64,000 bases of DNA from Chitinophagaceae bacterium (GCA_023957155.1 JAMLHK010000002.1:372001-436000); one strand, 5' to 3'. Positions 52,468 to 62,786 are shown, numbered from the stretch's first letter. Numbers and translations are program-made. The notes: a model not told the origin generated them from the sequence alone.

Positions 52468-54558
52468 ATGCCTGCCATTTTCTACTATATATTAAAAGTC
52501 CTCCTCTGTTCCGGTATTTTATACGGGTATTATCTTTTGGTGCTGCGTAACCGGGTATTTCATCGCTGGAACCGGTTTTTCCTGCTTAGTATTATTCCTG
52601 TCAGCTTAGTTTTTCCCTTAGCAAAGATAAACCTGGTTCATAACCCGGCATCGGATACCTCTAACCAGGTCATCAAGCTGTTAAATGTAGTAAGTGTCGG
52701 GGATGAAACGATCATAAGTACCTCTGCGGATACGCCTGCTCTTATCTCCGGTTCTGCTTTAATCGTTGCTGTATATATATTGGTAACACTGATCCTGCTG
52801 TTCATGCTTTTTAATATGCTCTATAGCTTAAACCGGATGATCAGGGAAAGTGCAGCTCAATACATACAGGATATCCGCCTGATTGATACCGAAGTGAAGG
52901 GGACGCCCTTTTCCTTCTTCAACAACATATTCTGGGATAACAAAAAAATTGATATTGAATCCGCGGCAGGTCAGCAGATATTTAAGCATGAGCTTGCCCA
53001 TGTAAAGGAAAAGCATAGCGCGGATAAGCTGTTCATTAATATCACACTGATCTTTTTCTGGTGTAATCCCTTTTTCTGGTTAATACGCCGGGAATTGGGC
53101 CTGATCCATGAGTTTATTGCAGACCATAAAGCCGTAGAGGACAGTGATACCAGTGCCCTGGCGGCCATGATCCTGCAGGCGGCTTATCCACAGCATAACC
53201 TGGGCATCACCAATAGTTTCTTCTCGTCATCCATAAAAAGAAGAATACTCATGCTGACTAAAATGAAAAATCCCAAAGTAAATTATATCAGCCGGATACT
53301 CGTTCTGCCGTTGCTAACCTTTCTGTTTACTGCTTTTGCTATTAAAGTTAAACATACGATAACGGTAAAGGAGATTGTACTTGCAGATGCAGTAGTTGAA
53401 AGACCCGTTACGGTAGTGATAGATGCGGGTCATGGCGGACGGGACGCCGGCACAAAAGCGCCGGGCGACATTTTTGAAAAAGACATTGCACTTGCCCTGG
53501 CAAAAAAGATCCGGCAGCTGAATACTAACCCGTCTGTTCATATCCTGTTAACCCGGGAAGCTGATGAGAATCTTTCCGTAAGAGACAAGGTGAATTGGAC
53601 AATGAAGCAAAACCCGGATATGCTGATATCACTTCATGTGGGATTGGATCAAAATCCTCTTCGCTCGGGCTTTGATATGTATATTGGAAATGCCCCGTCA
53701 AAACATACCGATAATTCAAAGGTACTGGCAAGTATTTTATCCGAAGAAATTAAAGCCACCTATAAAGTATCTCCTGAATTGTATCGCAGGGAAAGCAAAG
53801 GTACATGGACCCTTGATGCTCCCGGAATAGATTACCCGGGCGTTTTAATTGAATGTGGATATATGTCGAACAAAGACGATCTTGAATTTATAATTCAACG
53901 GAGTAATCAGGAAAAGATAGCTAAAAATATACTGGATGCTATTATTAGATATACAAAATCATACACCGGGCATAAGGAGCTGTTGAATATTTTTCCCGTT
54001 AGTGAACCTCCGGTAACAGAAACATTTTCTGCTGTTCCGGTTGCCGCCAATCCGCCCCGTCCTGAAATTAAATTAGATGAAATCCCCGCTAAGGATAACA
54101 GGATTGTTGGGATGGTTAACTATAACATTCAGACCGCCCCTCTGCTCCATCTTACGGATACTATCCGCCGGGAGGTTAAATCCGTTGATATCACTAAGGA
54201 TGACCAGGTTATTATAATATACAGCGATAATACGGCAGTGAAGGTTACCAAAGAAGAAGCCACGAAGATGGGGGTAGCGCTTCCCCCGGTTAAAAATACA
54301 TTTCCTTTACGTACAACTATAGATTCTGTCCTGTTTATCATAGATGGAAATGAACTGCCGAGAGGGGAAAGACCGGATCTGACCGTTTCTCCTGAACAAA
54401 TTAAGGAAATCCGTGTTTTAAAAGGAGAAGAGTCCATTAAAAAATATAACGAAAAAGGGCGAAACGGTGTGGTGGAGATCACAACAAAGCATAATGGGAA
54501 TCTGGAGGAAAAAACTATTGTAGGCAAACCATCCAATTCTACCCCGGGTGGTGATTGA
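52468..54558 (+). CDS. BlaR1-like M56 membrane peptidase fused to an Amidase_3 domain
   Basis: 696 residues in three parts. Residues 1-290: M56/BlaR1 membrane protease with helices at 1-50, 93-120 and 275-292, zinc motif HELAH (174-178) and a downstream HEFIADH (214-220). Residues about 313-500: N-acetylmuramoyl-L-alanine amidase (Amidase_3) with the zinc site DAGHGGRDAG (H322), E337, H390 in ISLHVG and catalytic E461 in LIECGY, so likely active. C-terminus about 570-690: a TonB-plug-like repeat region (EIRVLKGEESIKKYNEKG, then NGVVEITTK) seen in related Bacteroidota proteins. BlaR1 normally carries a penicillin-binding sensor here. This protein instead carries a peptidoglycan-cleaving enzyme in the periplasm. 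Coupled to the BlaI repressor upstream. Confidence 0.9.
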   Translation: MPAIFYYILKVLLCSGILYGYYLLVLRNRVFHRWNRFFLLSIIPVSLVFPLAKINLVHNPASDTSNQVIKLLNVVSVGDETIISTSADTPALISGSALIVAVYILVTLILLFMLFNMLYSLNRMIRESAAQYIQDIRLIDTEVKGTPFSFFNNIFWDNKKIDIESAAGQQIFKHELAHVKEKHSADKLFINITLIFFWCNPFFWLIRRELGLIHEFIADHKAVEDSDTSALAAMILQAAYPQHNLGITNSFFSSSIKRRILMLTKMKNPKVNYISRILVLPLLTFLFTAFAIKVKHTITVKEIVLADAVVERPVTVVIDAGHGGRDAGTKAPGDIFEKDIALALAKKIRQLNTNPSVHILLTREADENLSVRDKVNWTMKQNPDMLISLHVGLDQNPLRSGFDMYIGNAPSKHTDNSKVLASILSEEIKATYKVSPELYRRESKGTWTLDAPGIDYPGVLIECGYMSNKDDLEFIIQRSNQEKIAKNILDAIIRYTKSYTGHKELLNIFPVSEPPVTETFSAVPVAANPPRPEIKLDEIPAKDNRIVGMVNYNIQTAPLLHLTDTIRREVKSVDITKDDQVIIIYSDNTAVKVTKEEATKMGVALPPVKNTFPLRTTIDSVLFIIDGNELPRGERPDLTVSPEQIKEIRVLKGEESIKKYNEKGRNGVVEITTKHNGNLEEKTIVGKPSNSTPGGD

Positions 54559-54764
54559 CGTCGTTAAAAACGGGCCGAAATGGGTACGGGCTATGCAAAA
54601 TGGTAACGTAGTGACCTCTTACAGAAAGCAGCCGGTAACGTTTCAGATAGCAGATGTAAAATAAAATTCGAGGTATAGGGAAAGATTCCTCTAAAACCGA
54701 AAGAAGCATGAATAATAAAACCTGTATAACTTTCTTTATTTCTCTCATATAAGAAAAATGGCCA

Positions 54765-56168
54765 ATGAGTATTAGATTTTTGATTCCACTTTCCTTTATC
54801 TTTTCTTTTTTATTTTGCTACTCACAAAACAGAAAAGAGCCTAATGACATTATATTTTCGGGAAAGATCACAAATGTCCCAACTCAACTCAATGGGAAAA
54901 AAATAATTAGCATAAAGACGGAGTTCCTCTTAATGGGAGACACCATGTATCGAAAAGAAATTGTACTATCTGATGATGGTACATTTGAGGTTAATATTAG
55001 CGGTGGTACTGGCTTATATACTCTTTTTGACGGAACAAATGCAATGAGGCTTTTTTTACGCAAATCGAAAAGATATGTAATTGACTATAATGCTAAAGCT
55101 TTTCAAAATGAGAAAGTCCAACTGGGAGGGGCAGATACTGCCATTAACAGGTATTTCGTAGAAAAATATCAAAACAGAGTGTTTGTTGACCGGAACACAA
55201 AAAGGTCTGAAGAAGACTATCGACAGTATCTTGGCAACATAAAAAAACAACAGTTGCAAAGACTTGAAAAGAGCAAACTTCCAACAAAACTAAAACAGGA
55301 TGAAGCTAAATACATTGGGTATGAGTACCTATACGAACTTAATATTTTCCTTTTAATGAAAGGGCAAAGAGAACCTTCCAAGGCATCTCGTGATGAGTTG
55401 GCAATAAATTACACAAACGAGCAGGAATATAAAAAGCAACACTACTATGCCAATCTGGTATACGATTATTATACCTTAGAAAAGCTTAATCAGGTAAAGC
55501 GGGAATATAAAAAGAAAGACAGTCTTTATTCAGTAGACCAGCATATAATAAAGTTATTGGATTCGCTTGTACCTAATCAGTATATCAAAAACGACCTGAT
55601 AAAACAAAGTGCAAGATATTATTTAGTACAAGCAAAGGACAAAGAGGCTTTTTTTAACGACCTTAAAAAGTATTATACTGGCCATGACGAGGCGTTCAGA
55701 CAAACCACATATGACACTTATTTGCGTTTAACAAAACTAAAAAAAGGTACACCTTCTCCTGAATTTTCTAACTATCAAAATTTTAACGGTGGCAGTAATT
55801 CCCTGACAGATTTTAGAGGCAAGTATGTATTCATTGACATTTGGGCTACATGGTGTGCAAATTGTTGGAATGAATTACCTTATTTAAAAAAGTTAGAAAA
55901 AGAGTATGAGGGAAAAAATGTTGTTTTTGTTAGCATGTCATGGGATAAGGTTGAAGGTGAATGGAGGAAAACCATAAAAGAAGAGAATTTAACAGGAATC
56001 CAGTTGCTTGCCAAAGGTAAAGATGACCCCTTTTTAAAGGCATTTGCAGTTACTGGCATTCCACGCTACATTTTTATAGATCCCAATGGTAATATTCTCG
56101 ACTATAACGCACCGAGTCCATCAGAAAAAGAAAAAATGAAAAAATTATTTGATAATGCCGGGTTATAA
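54765..56168 (+). CDS. TlpA-like thiol-disulfide oxidoreductase
   Basis: 467 residues. Signal peptide (IPLSFIFSFLFCYSQN), an N-terminal DUF4369-like beta domain (about 25-130), a helical middle rich in Lys and Tyr, and a C-terminal thioredoxin domain (about 325-467). The active site is FIDIWATWCANCWNELPYL and the cis-Pro loop VTGIPRYIFIDPNG. It reduces exported disulfides or supports cytochrome/haem maturation; partner unknown. By eye the gene is AT-richer than its neighbours, which may mean recent acquisition. Confidence 0.85.
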   Translation: MSIRFLIPLSFIFSFLFCYSQNRKEPNDIIFSGKITNVPTQLNGKKIISIKTEFLLMGDTMYRKEIVLSDDGTFEVNISGGTGLYTLFDGTNAMRLFLRKSKRYVIDYNAKAFQNEKVQLGGADTAINRYFVEKYQNRVFVDRNTKRSEEDYRQYLGNIKKQQLQRLEKSKLPTKLKQDEAKYIGYEYLYELNIFLLMKGQREPSKASRDELAINYTNEQEYKKQHYYANLVYDYYTLEKLNQVKREYKKKDSLYSVDQHIIKLLDSLVPNQYIKNDLIKQSARYYLVQAKDKEAFFNDLKKYYTGHDEAFRQTTYDTYLRLTKLKKGTPSPEFSNYQNFNGGSNSLTDFRGKYVFIDIWATWCANCWNELPYLKKLEKEYEGKNVVFVSMSWDKVEGEWRKTIKEENLTGIQLLAKGKDDPFLKAFAVTGIPRYIFIDPNGNILDYNAPSPSEKEKMKKLFDNAGL

Positions 56169-56373
56169 TATGTGGGAAGAAAACCAACTGCCAATAGCAG
56201 ACTTGGAAAAAATGCGGGCAGACGGGAAACATTCGTCAACTTTTGATTCTTTGTTTGGGCTTTGTACTGGCAAACCTAAAGCCTATAGCGGGATATTACA
56301 GGCTATATAAAGGGGGCATGATCTGCGTTCGCAGGATAAGTTGGTCGTAATGGAACCGTATAGAATAAAATTG

Positions 56374-57585
56374 CTACTCCAGTACATACTTGTTTTGAGC
56401 TGCATAAAGGCCGGTAATAAGCAATAAAACTGCTGCTATCACCAATAGCAAAAAAGGCAGGTTCCAGGAGTTAGTCCAGCCATATAATGCACCGAATAAC
56501 GGAGGTCCTACAGCCGCCTCAAAATACCCGACCGACTGCGACATACCCGAAAGAGCGGCAGATTCCGTAACATGCTTTGTACGTAAAATAAAAAAAATAG
56601 TTGCCAGCGAAAATGCCAGTCCGATAGCAATACCTACCAGGACCGTAGCCATGATAATATATGTGGTTTTAAATACAATGATCAGTAATAAGCCGGTCAT
56701 GAGTAAAATAAAAGTAAACCATATCAGCGCCGCCTGGTTTTTCATTTTATCAGCGAGTAAGGGACCTATGATCATCATAGGCACCTGCCCCATTTGCATA
56801 TACGAAAGTATCCATCCGGATCTGTCGGGGTCCATTCCCCAGCTTTGTAAAACGGCAGGAAGCCAGGCGGTAAAAACATAGAAGATAATGGATTGCAACC
56901 CCATAAAAACCGATATCTGCCAGGCTAAACGCGACTTCCAGATAGCCCGTATGGTTTTCGTCCCGGAAGGAGCGGCCGTCAGCCCGTTTTTCCCGGTCAT
57001 GGGCAGCCAGCAGAAAAATGTAACTAATGCAAGCACGCCCCAGATACCGATGGAACCCCTCCAGCCCAACCCGCCTATCTTTCCCAGACGGATGCTGTAA
57101 CCTACGGCTATGGCGGAAGCGAGATTCATGGAAACTAAGTAAATACCGGTCACTAATCCTGTTTTATCCGGGAATCGCCTTTTAATGAGGGCCGGCATCA
57201 ATACGTTCCCGATGGTAATAGCAATGCCTATAAAAGCCGAGCCGGCCAAAAGAAAAGGAATATTCCCTGCAGAGCGGATAAAAGTTCCGAGGGCAAGGAT
57301 ACCGAGTGAAAAAAGCAAAATCCTTTCCAACCCGATCATTCCCGACAGACGGGGCATAAAGGCGGAAAATAAGGAAAAGCAAATCAAAGGAATAGCGGTA
57401 ATCAGTCCCACTAAAGCAGGCGTAAGACGCAGGGCCTCCGTCATTTCAGGAATGACGGGTCCGACAGCCGTAATAGGCGCACGTAAATTTGCAGCCATCA
57501 GGATGATGCAAAACAACAGGATGCATACCTTCCATGTCGGAATTTTTCTCACTGGTGCGTGGTAATTGTTATTGAGTAAGGACAA
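56374..57585 (-). CDS. MFS transporter, CynX/NimT type
   Basis: 403 residues with 12 helices. The first helix region reads LLFCIILMAANLRAPITAVG followed by PVIPEM, the hallmark of the CynX/NimT branch of cyanate or nitroimidazole-type exporters and importers. Helices 11-12 contain GMSQSVGYFEAAVGPPLFGALYG. Substrate unknown. It is a single gene. Confidence 0.86.
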   Translation of the reverse strand: MSLLNNNYHAPVRKIPTWKVCILLFCIILMAANLRAPITAVGPVIPEMTEALRLTPALVGLITAIPLICFSLFSAFMPRLSGMIGLERILLFSLGILALGTFIRSAGNIPFLLAGSAFIGIAITIGNVLMPALIKRRFPDKTGLVTGIYLVSMNLASAIAVGYSIRLGKIGGLGWRGSIGIWGVLALVTFFCWLPMTGKNGLTAAPSGTKTIRAIWKSRLAWQISVFMGLQSIIFYVFTAWLPAVLQSWGMDPDRSGWILSYMQMGQVPMMIIGPLLADKMKNQAALIWFTFILLMTGLLLIIVFKTTYIIMATVLVGIAIGLAFSLATIFFILRTKHVTESAALSGMSQSVGYFEAAVGPPLFGALYGWTNSWNLPFLLLVIAAVLLLITGLYAAQNKYVLE

Positions 57586-57645
57586 ATAAAAAATGTCGAA
57601 GTCATTGTATCTCTTTATGATATTATATATACCTCAATTTTAAGT

Positions 57646-58779
57646 TCATTTTTGGTACGTCAGCTTCTTTGCATGCTTCTGGGCTTTTAGAGCCAGCTCT
57701 GTAGCAAGGAAACAATGCTCCTGGGACATGGCGGTCTCCGTACGATTGATGATATCATGAACAAATTGTTCTCCGAACGGCAAGGCGCTATCATTACAGT
57801 CTATGTATATCGCCTCTTTTTGATTGACTAAGTAAAGGTGGTTACCTCCTTTGTGGTCGCTGACAATATCAATGTTTTTCCGGATTTCGATATAACCGTC
57901 CGTACCGAGTATCGTCAGGCGCCCGTCTCCCCATGATTTTAATGCATCGGGCGTAAACCAGTCTACACGTATATACCCCGTACCCTGATTACCTCTTATT
58001 AATACATCGCCGAAATCTTCAAATTCCGGGTATTGGGGAAAGTGCAGGTTGCCGGTCTGTGCGCTGACAACTTCAGCCTGTGTAGAGTTGGTAAAAAACA
58101 GAAACTGATCAAACTGGTGAGCGCCGATATCCGTAATGATGCCCCCGTAATATTTTTTATCAAAGAACCATTCCGGCCGGGAAGCCGCGTTCATCCGGTG
58201 CGGACCTAAACCGACTGTTTGTATTACGTTACCTATTGCCCCTTCTTTAACCAATTCGCCGGCTTTTACAGTGGCTTTGTTTTCCAGTCGTTCGCTGTAC
58301 ATGATTGTATACATCCGTTTGGTTTCCTTTTGCACACGCCGGACTACAGCTAATTGTTCTAAAGTGGTAATACCGGGCTTATCCACCAGGTAATCTTTAC
58401 CGTGTTTCATTACTTCAATACCGAGGGGTGCACGTTCAACCGGTATACCTGAGCTAAGCACCAATTGTATAGAATCATCTTCCAGTATTTCTTTTTCATT
58501 TCGCACGGGTATAGCGGCAGGAAAACGTTTTGCAAAAGCTGCGGCAAGCTCCGGTTCCTTCACATAAAAGGAAACGAGTTGTCCCCCACCCTGCGTTACG
58601 GCATTTATCATACCGTAAATATGGGGATGATTGATATGGATAACAGCAAACCTGACTTTCGGCTCCAGGCGTTTTACAGGGGATGCTGAAGAAGTTAAAG
58701 AGGAAAGAATAGTCATACCGGCTGCTGCTTTGGAACTGTTTTTTATAAATTGTCTTCGGTTGAATGAAAAATGATACAT
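57646..58779 (-). CDS. Tat-exported Gfo/Idh/MocA oxidoreductase
   Basis: 377 residues. The start at 58779 gives a Tat leader (FNRRQFIKNSSKAAAGMTIL) followed by a Rossmann-like fold (VRFAVIHINHPHIYGMI) and YLVDKPGITTL as the EKP-type signature (DKP here). The substrate domain has FFDKKYYGGIITDIGAHQFDQFLFF with the usual His. Such exported members act on periplasmic sugars and carry their cofactor through Tat. No linked hydrolase in this direction. Confidence 0.84.
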   Translation of the reverse strand: MYHFSFNRRQFIKNSSKAAAGMTILSSLTSSASPVKRLEPKVRFAVIHINHPHIYGMINAVTQGGGQLVSFYVKEPELAAAFAKRFPAAIPVRNEKEILEDDSIQLVLSSGIPVERAPLGIEVMKHGKDYLVDKPGITTLEQLAVVRRVQKETKRMYTIMYSERLENKATVKAGELVKEGAIGNVIQTVGLGPHRMNAASRPEWFFDKKYYGGIITDIGAHQFDQFLFFTNSTQAEVVSAQTGNLHFPQYPEFEDFGDVLIRGNQGTGYIRVDWFTPDALKSWGDGRLTILGTDGYIEIRKNIDIVSDHKGGNHLYLVNQKEAIYIDCNDSALPFGEQFVHDIINRTETAMSQEHCFLATELALKAQKHAKKLTYQK

Positions 58780-58972
58780 ATATATTATTTTTATCGGATT
58801 TGATTTTGTCCGCCTAAAATTAAAGCAAAAAAAATTGCTCATTTTAATATCATGAAATACAGGTGTTTCCCTCGCAGCACGGTTTTTCCCTTAATCGTAA
58901 CTGATATTCCCAAAAGCGTAAATGACTCACGGCCCTTATCTCTTCTTTTGCAGGAAATATCATATTTTGCTC

Positions 58973-59923
58973 ATGCAACCGGCTCATAACCCTGTGTCAT
59001 TTTTATTTGTTTTAATGATTTCCTCTGTCCTTTTTTCATGTAATCCGGGAAACAGGGAGACGGAAAGTGAAAGTAACGATCGGAAGATCGGTGTGTTGCT
59101 TGTTAACCACGGTTCGCGCTCCGAAGCCTGGCGTAACAGTTTATTAGACCTTGAAAAAAATGTAAGAGACTCCATTTTACAGGGTGGTGAGATAAAAGAT
59201 GTAAAAACAGCTTTTATGGAGTACACCGAACCCTCCATAGCCACCAGGCTGAAAGAATTTGACCGGGAAGGCTACTCCGATGTAATTCTTGTCCCGGTAT
59301 TCCTTACCGTAAGTTCCCACTCCTTTGATGATATACCCACCCTGATCGGACAAAAGGATGATCCGCAGTCTATAGAATCCTTTAAGATTGAGAAAATGGA
59401 GCGGTATACGCCCCAGGCTAAGGTTCATATTACGCCATTGCTGGACTTCACGGATATTCTGAAGAAAAATATTTTGAGAAGATATACGGAAGTGAGTAAA
59501 GACGCTGCCAATGAAGGATTGGTATTGATTGCTTACGGTGATAAAACCTATAATACAGAGTGGACACGACTGATGCAGAATGTGGGAGATTATGTTAAAG
59601 AACATACCGCTGTTACCGATTATGATTTTGGATGGTGCGGTCATATTGCGCATTATAATCCTGATTCTACCACGCTACCGGTAAGCCAGGTCCTGAAAAA
59701 GAAAAAAGAAGCCGTTGTCATCCCCGTTCTGGTTGCTTTTGACGAAATGTTCCAGGGCAGGATCATTCCCAACGGAATTAAAAAAATACCTTCTTCAAAA
59801 GAGAAAGTGATATACCGTCCTGATGCTATTTTGCCCGACAGGAATGTGGAGGAATGGGTGATCCGGACATCACTTGATTTTTCTAATAATATTGTACATC
59901 CGAAGACCGCTAAAGCTAAGTAA
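58973..59923 (+). CDS. CbiX/CbiK-like chelatase, predicted lipoprotein, in a haem locus
   Basis: 316 residues. A signal peptide with lipobox (FLFVLMISSVLFSC) is followed by two CbiX-type halves. The first has VLLVNHGSRSEAWRNSLL, then EPSIATRLKEF and VILVPVFLTVSSHSFDDI. The second has VLIAYGDKTYNTEW, DYDFGWCGHIAHYNPDS and EAVVIPVLVAFDEMFQG. Class II chelatases insert Co or Fe into sirohydrochlorin or take part in haem handling. Here the protein is predicted to sit in the periplasm and is coupled to PepSY, TonB-receptor and HmuY genes. A role in haem binding or iron removal is inferred. The lipobox supports the start at 58973; the frame is open upstream to 58922. Confidence 0.8.
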   Translation: MQPAHNPVSFLFVLMISSVLFSCNPGNRETESESNDRKIGVLLVNHGSRSEAWRNSLLDLEKNVRDSILQGGEIKDVKTAFMEYTEPSIATRLKEFDREGYSDVILVPVFLTVSSHSFDDIPTLIGQKDDPQSIESFKIEKMERYTPQAKVHITPLLDFTDILKKNILRRYTEVSKDAANEGLVLIAYGDKTYNTEWTRLMQNVGDYVKEHTAVTDYDFGWCGHIAHYNPDSTTLPVSQVLKKKKEAVVIPVLVAFDEMFQGRIIPNGIKKIPSSKEKVIYRPDAILPDRNVEEWVIRTSLDFSNNIVHPKTAKAK

Positions 59924-60501
59924 TGTTTTCAGCATCTACCGGTCGGAAACTGCGCCGGCTTAACCTTACCTGGCACAGAGACCTTGGATATTTCTTCTCT
60001 TCCCTGATTATTATTTACTGTATTTCAGGGCTTGCGCTCAATCATTTGGATGACTGGGACCCTGATTTTATTATTCACCGTAAGACCGTTCAATTCCCGG
60101 CAAATCTTTCCGTGAGCCAGGTTACCGATGATAAGGTTGCCGAATTCAGCAAGTTGGTAGAGGAGTCTCATTTCAAAATCTACGATTTTCCCACGGATAA
60201 CCAGGTGAAGATATATTATGACAATGCCTCGTTACACGTGAACCTGGAAACCGGGACGGGACAATATGAGAAGATAGTGAAACGGCATCTTTTTTATGAA
60301 GCTAATGTGCTTCACCGCAACAGCCTGGCCGGCTGGAAATGGGTATCCGATATTTTTGCGATAATGCTTATCGTGATCAGCGTCACGGGGCTGTTTATTC
60401 TTCGCGGAAAATATGGTTTTAGAAGAAGGGGCGCCTGGTTTATGTTAGCGGGTTTATTGTTGCCGGTTGTTGCCGTTTGGCTGTTTTATTATACCAGTTA
60501 G
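59923..60501 (+). CDS. PepSY-associated membrane protein
   Basis: 192 residues with an N-terminal helix after a WHRDLGYFFSSLIIIYCISGLALNH-type start (PepSY-associated TM), a periplasmic PepSY-like loop (FPTDNQVKIYYDNASLHVN) and two further helices near the end (IFAIMLIVISVTGLFIL; WFMLAGLLLPVVAVWLFYY). The His residues in LTWHRD, NHLDD, KRHLFYE and VLHRNS could hold haem or contact iron complexes. Start overlaps the chelatase stop (TAATG), so both are translated together. Confidence 0.82.
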   Translation: MFSASTGRKLRRLNLTWHRDLGYFFSSLIIIYCISGLALNHLDDWDPDFIIHRKTVQFPANLSVSQVTDDKVAEFSKLVEESHFKIYDFPTDNQVKIYYDNASLHVNLETGTGQYEKIVKRHLFYEANVLHRNSLAGWKWVSDIFAIMLIVISVTGLFILRGKYGFRRRGAWFMLAGLLLPVVAVWLFYYTS

Positions 60502-60724
60502 GTGTTCAACGGAATATTATATTAACTGCCGCTTTTTCTTTGATATGAAAACACGGTATTTTGTCATGGGAAAGTCAGATTTCCCGTTTCGTAAATAGTT
60601 TTCCTTTCTGCGCAAGGCCGGTTGAAAATTCTGTTACACTTTTGCAGTGCCGGATGAAAATAAATCCTGCTGGCTGGCTGAAAGCCGGGAAACACAGCAA
60701 AGAGATCCATCCATAAAAATAAGT

Positions 60725-62749
60725 ATGAGAAAGATATATTTTGCAGCGGTATTAATAGTATGGAGCATTAGCAGCGCATGGGCGCAGAAAGACAGCACTT
60801 CTGCAAAAGAAATGGCCGAAGTGGTGGTAACCGGACAGTATAAGCCGCAATCGGTAAAAAATTCCGTTTATCAGGTAAGGATCATTTCAAAAGAGCAGAT
60901 ACAGAAACAGGCTCCTTCTAAACTGCAGGATGTGCTTAGCAACCAGTTAAATATCCGTTTCTCACAGGATGCTGCTACGGGCGGTTCCAATATTAATATG
61001 CTGGGCTTGTCGGGGCAGAATGTAAAAATATTAATTGACGGCGTACCGATGATTGGCCGGCAGGGCACATCCAATGAAATTAATATCAACCAGATAGAGG
61101 TAAATACTATCGAACGGATAGAGATCGTTGAAGGCCCGATGTCGGTGATCTACGGCGCGGATGCGCTGGCAGGTCTTATCAATATCATTACTCAAAAACC
61201 CAAAGGAGAAAAATTTTCCGTAAATGCCAGGGTGCATGAAGAGACGATCGGGAAAGAATATAGCCTGGAGCAGGGTATACATAATCAATACGTAGGCGCT
61301 TCGGCTACTTATAAAAACTGGTATATTAACGGGGGCATAGGTCACAATTTATTTGGCGGCTGGAAAGATACGGCTATAGGCAGGGAGTTGAGATGGCATA
61401 AAAAAGACCAGATCGCAGGCAATGGCATGATCGGTTATCATACGCAGAAGCTGAATGTATACTACCGGTTTGACGGACTGGATGAGATCATTACCAATCC
61501 GGCTAATATAATAGGCAGCCAGCCCGCGCTCGACCAGGAATATATTACCGACAGGCTGATGCAGCAATTGCAGGCGGCTTATACATTCAACCCCAAATTG
61601 TCTGCCAATGCAATGGCTTCTTATACCCATTTCACCAGGCAGGTATATTCAACATTATATTATCCTGACGGAGATGTAAGGGTTGCCCCGAGTGGTCATA
61701 GTTTGTCTACGTTCAATGGTTTCACTTTTCGCGGGACGGTATTGTACAGGGTGTCGCCTGTAGTATCGTTTCAGCCCGGTGTGGACGTTAATATAGAGAA
61801 CGGAGATGGGGAAAGGATCAAGACAGGTGTGCAGCAAATCAACGACTATGCATTTTTCATTACATCAGAGATTACACCGGTAAAAAAACTCAATATCCGT
61901 CCGGGTTTACGCTTTGTCCGCAATTCGGTGTATGATGCGCCGCCGGTTATCCCCTCGCTGAATATAAAGCTCGGGTTAACGGAGCGGCTCGACCTGAGAG
62001 CAGCTTATGCAAGAGGGTTCCGTTCCCCGTCTATCCGGGAGCTGTATTTTGATTTCCATGATGGCAGCCATGATATTGTCGGTAATACCGATTTACAGGC
62101 AGAGTATTCCAACAGCTTTACCGGGTCCTTAACCTATACCGCCATTAGAAAGGAAGCGCTCAGGATAAACACCTCTTTGAGTGGGTTTTATAATGATGTG
62201 AGCAATATGATCGGGTATTTGTATAGTGCTTCCAATCAAAATTCTGCAACGTACAGCAATATTGATCAATACAAAACGCAGGGCGTTACACTGAATAATA
62301 ACCTGGTACATAAAAATCTTAATGCATCGCTCGGCTTTTCTTATACCGGCCGGTACAACAGGTATAAAGACAGTGATCCTGCTCTTGCTTCTTTTCAATG
62401 GTCGCTGGAAACCAATGCCGGTATAGGCTACTCATTTCCAAAGATCGGGATGGATGTCAACTTCTTTTATAAGCTTACCGGCAAGCTGCCGTACTACGAA
62501 CTGGCCACCGTAAACGGAAAAGAAGAAGTGCGGCTGATGCAAACAAGCGGCTATCACTGGGGAGACTTCACCGTTAATAAAAAACTATTCAAGCTCCTTA
62601 CTTTAAATGTCGGTGTACATAATCTCTTTAATGTAACTGATGTAGGAAACTCAGCACTGAGTACAAGCGCCAATTCATCGGGAGGATCTTCTATTGCTTA
62701 CGGGCGTTCCTGGTTTGCAGGATTAGCCTTTAACTGGAGCAAAAATTAA
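60725..62749 (+). CDS. TonB-dependent haem/cofactor receptor (HmuR-like by context)
   Basis: 674 residues. Start at 60725 gives the signal peptide (IYFAAVLIVWSISSAWAQ); the frame is open 26 codons more but without signal character. TonB-box-like MAEVVVTGQ, a plug (IQKQAPSKLQDVLSNQLNI; NTIERIEIVEGPMSVIYGADA) and a full barrel ending in AGLAFNWSKN. It precedes the HmuY gene by 37 bp, the arrangement of hmuR and hmuY in Porphyromonas gingivalis (order reversed there). Haem specificity is inferred from context. Confidence 0.88.
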   Translation: MRKIYFAAVLIVWSISSAWAQKDSTSAKEMAEVVVTGQYKPQSVKNSVYQVRIISKEQIQKQAPSKLQDVLSNQLNIRFSQDAATGGSNINMLGLSGQNVKILIDGVPMIGRQGTSNEININQIEVNTIERIEIVEGPMSVIYGADALAGLINIITQKPKGEKFSVNARVHEETIGKEYSLEQGIHNQYVGASATYKNWYINGGIGHNLFGGWKDTAIGRELRWHKKDQIAGNGMIGYHTQKLNVYYRFDGLDEIITNPANIIGSQPALDQEYITDRLMQQLQAAYTFNPKLSANAMASYTHFTRQVYSTLYYPDGDVRVAPSGHSLSTFNGFTFRGTVLYRVSPVVSFQPGVDVNIENGDGERIKTGVQQINDYAFFITSEITPVKKLNIRPGLRFVRNSVYDAPPVIPSLNIKLGLTERLDLRAAYARGFRSPSIRELYFDFHDGSHDIVGNTDLQAEYSNSFTGSLTYTAIRKEALRINTSLSGFYNDVSNMIGYLYSASNQNSATYSNIDQYKTQGVTLNNNLVHKNLNASLGFSYTGRYNRYKDSDPALASFQWSLETNAGIGYSFPKIGMDVNFFYKLTGKLPYYELATVNGKEEVRLMQTSGYHWGDFTVNKKLFKLLTLNVGVHNLFNVTDVGNSALSTSANSSGGSSIAYGRSWFAGLAFNWSKN

Positions 62750-62786
62750 TCATATCATAACTCTTATAAATTAAAATTAAATCAGC

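Noticed and set aside
60502..60724. Possible cobalamin riboswitch ahead of the TonB receptor
   Set aside because: The gap has some purine-rich palindromic sequence, but no B12-box (GCCACTG) or matching P1 arms were found.
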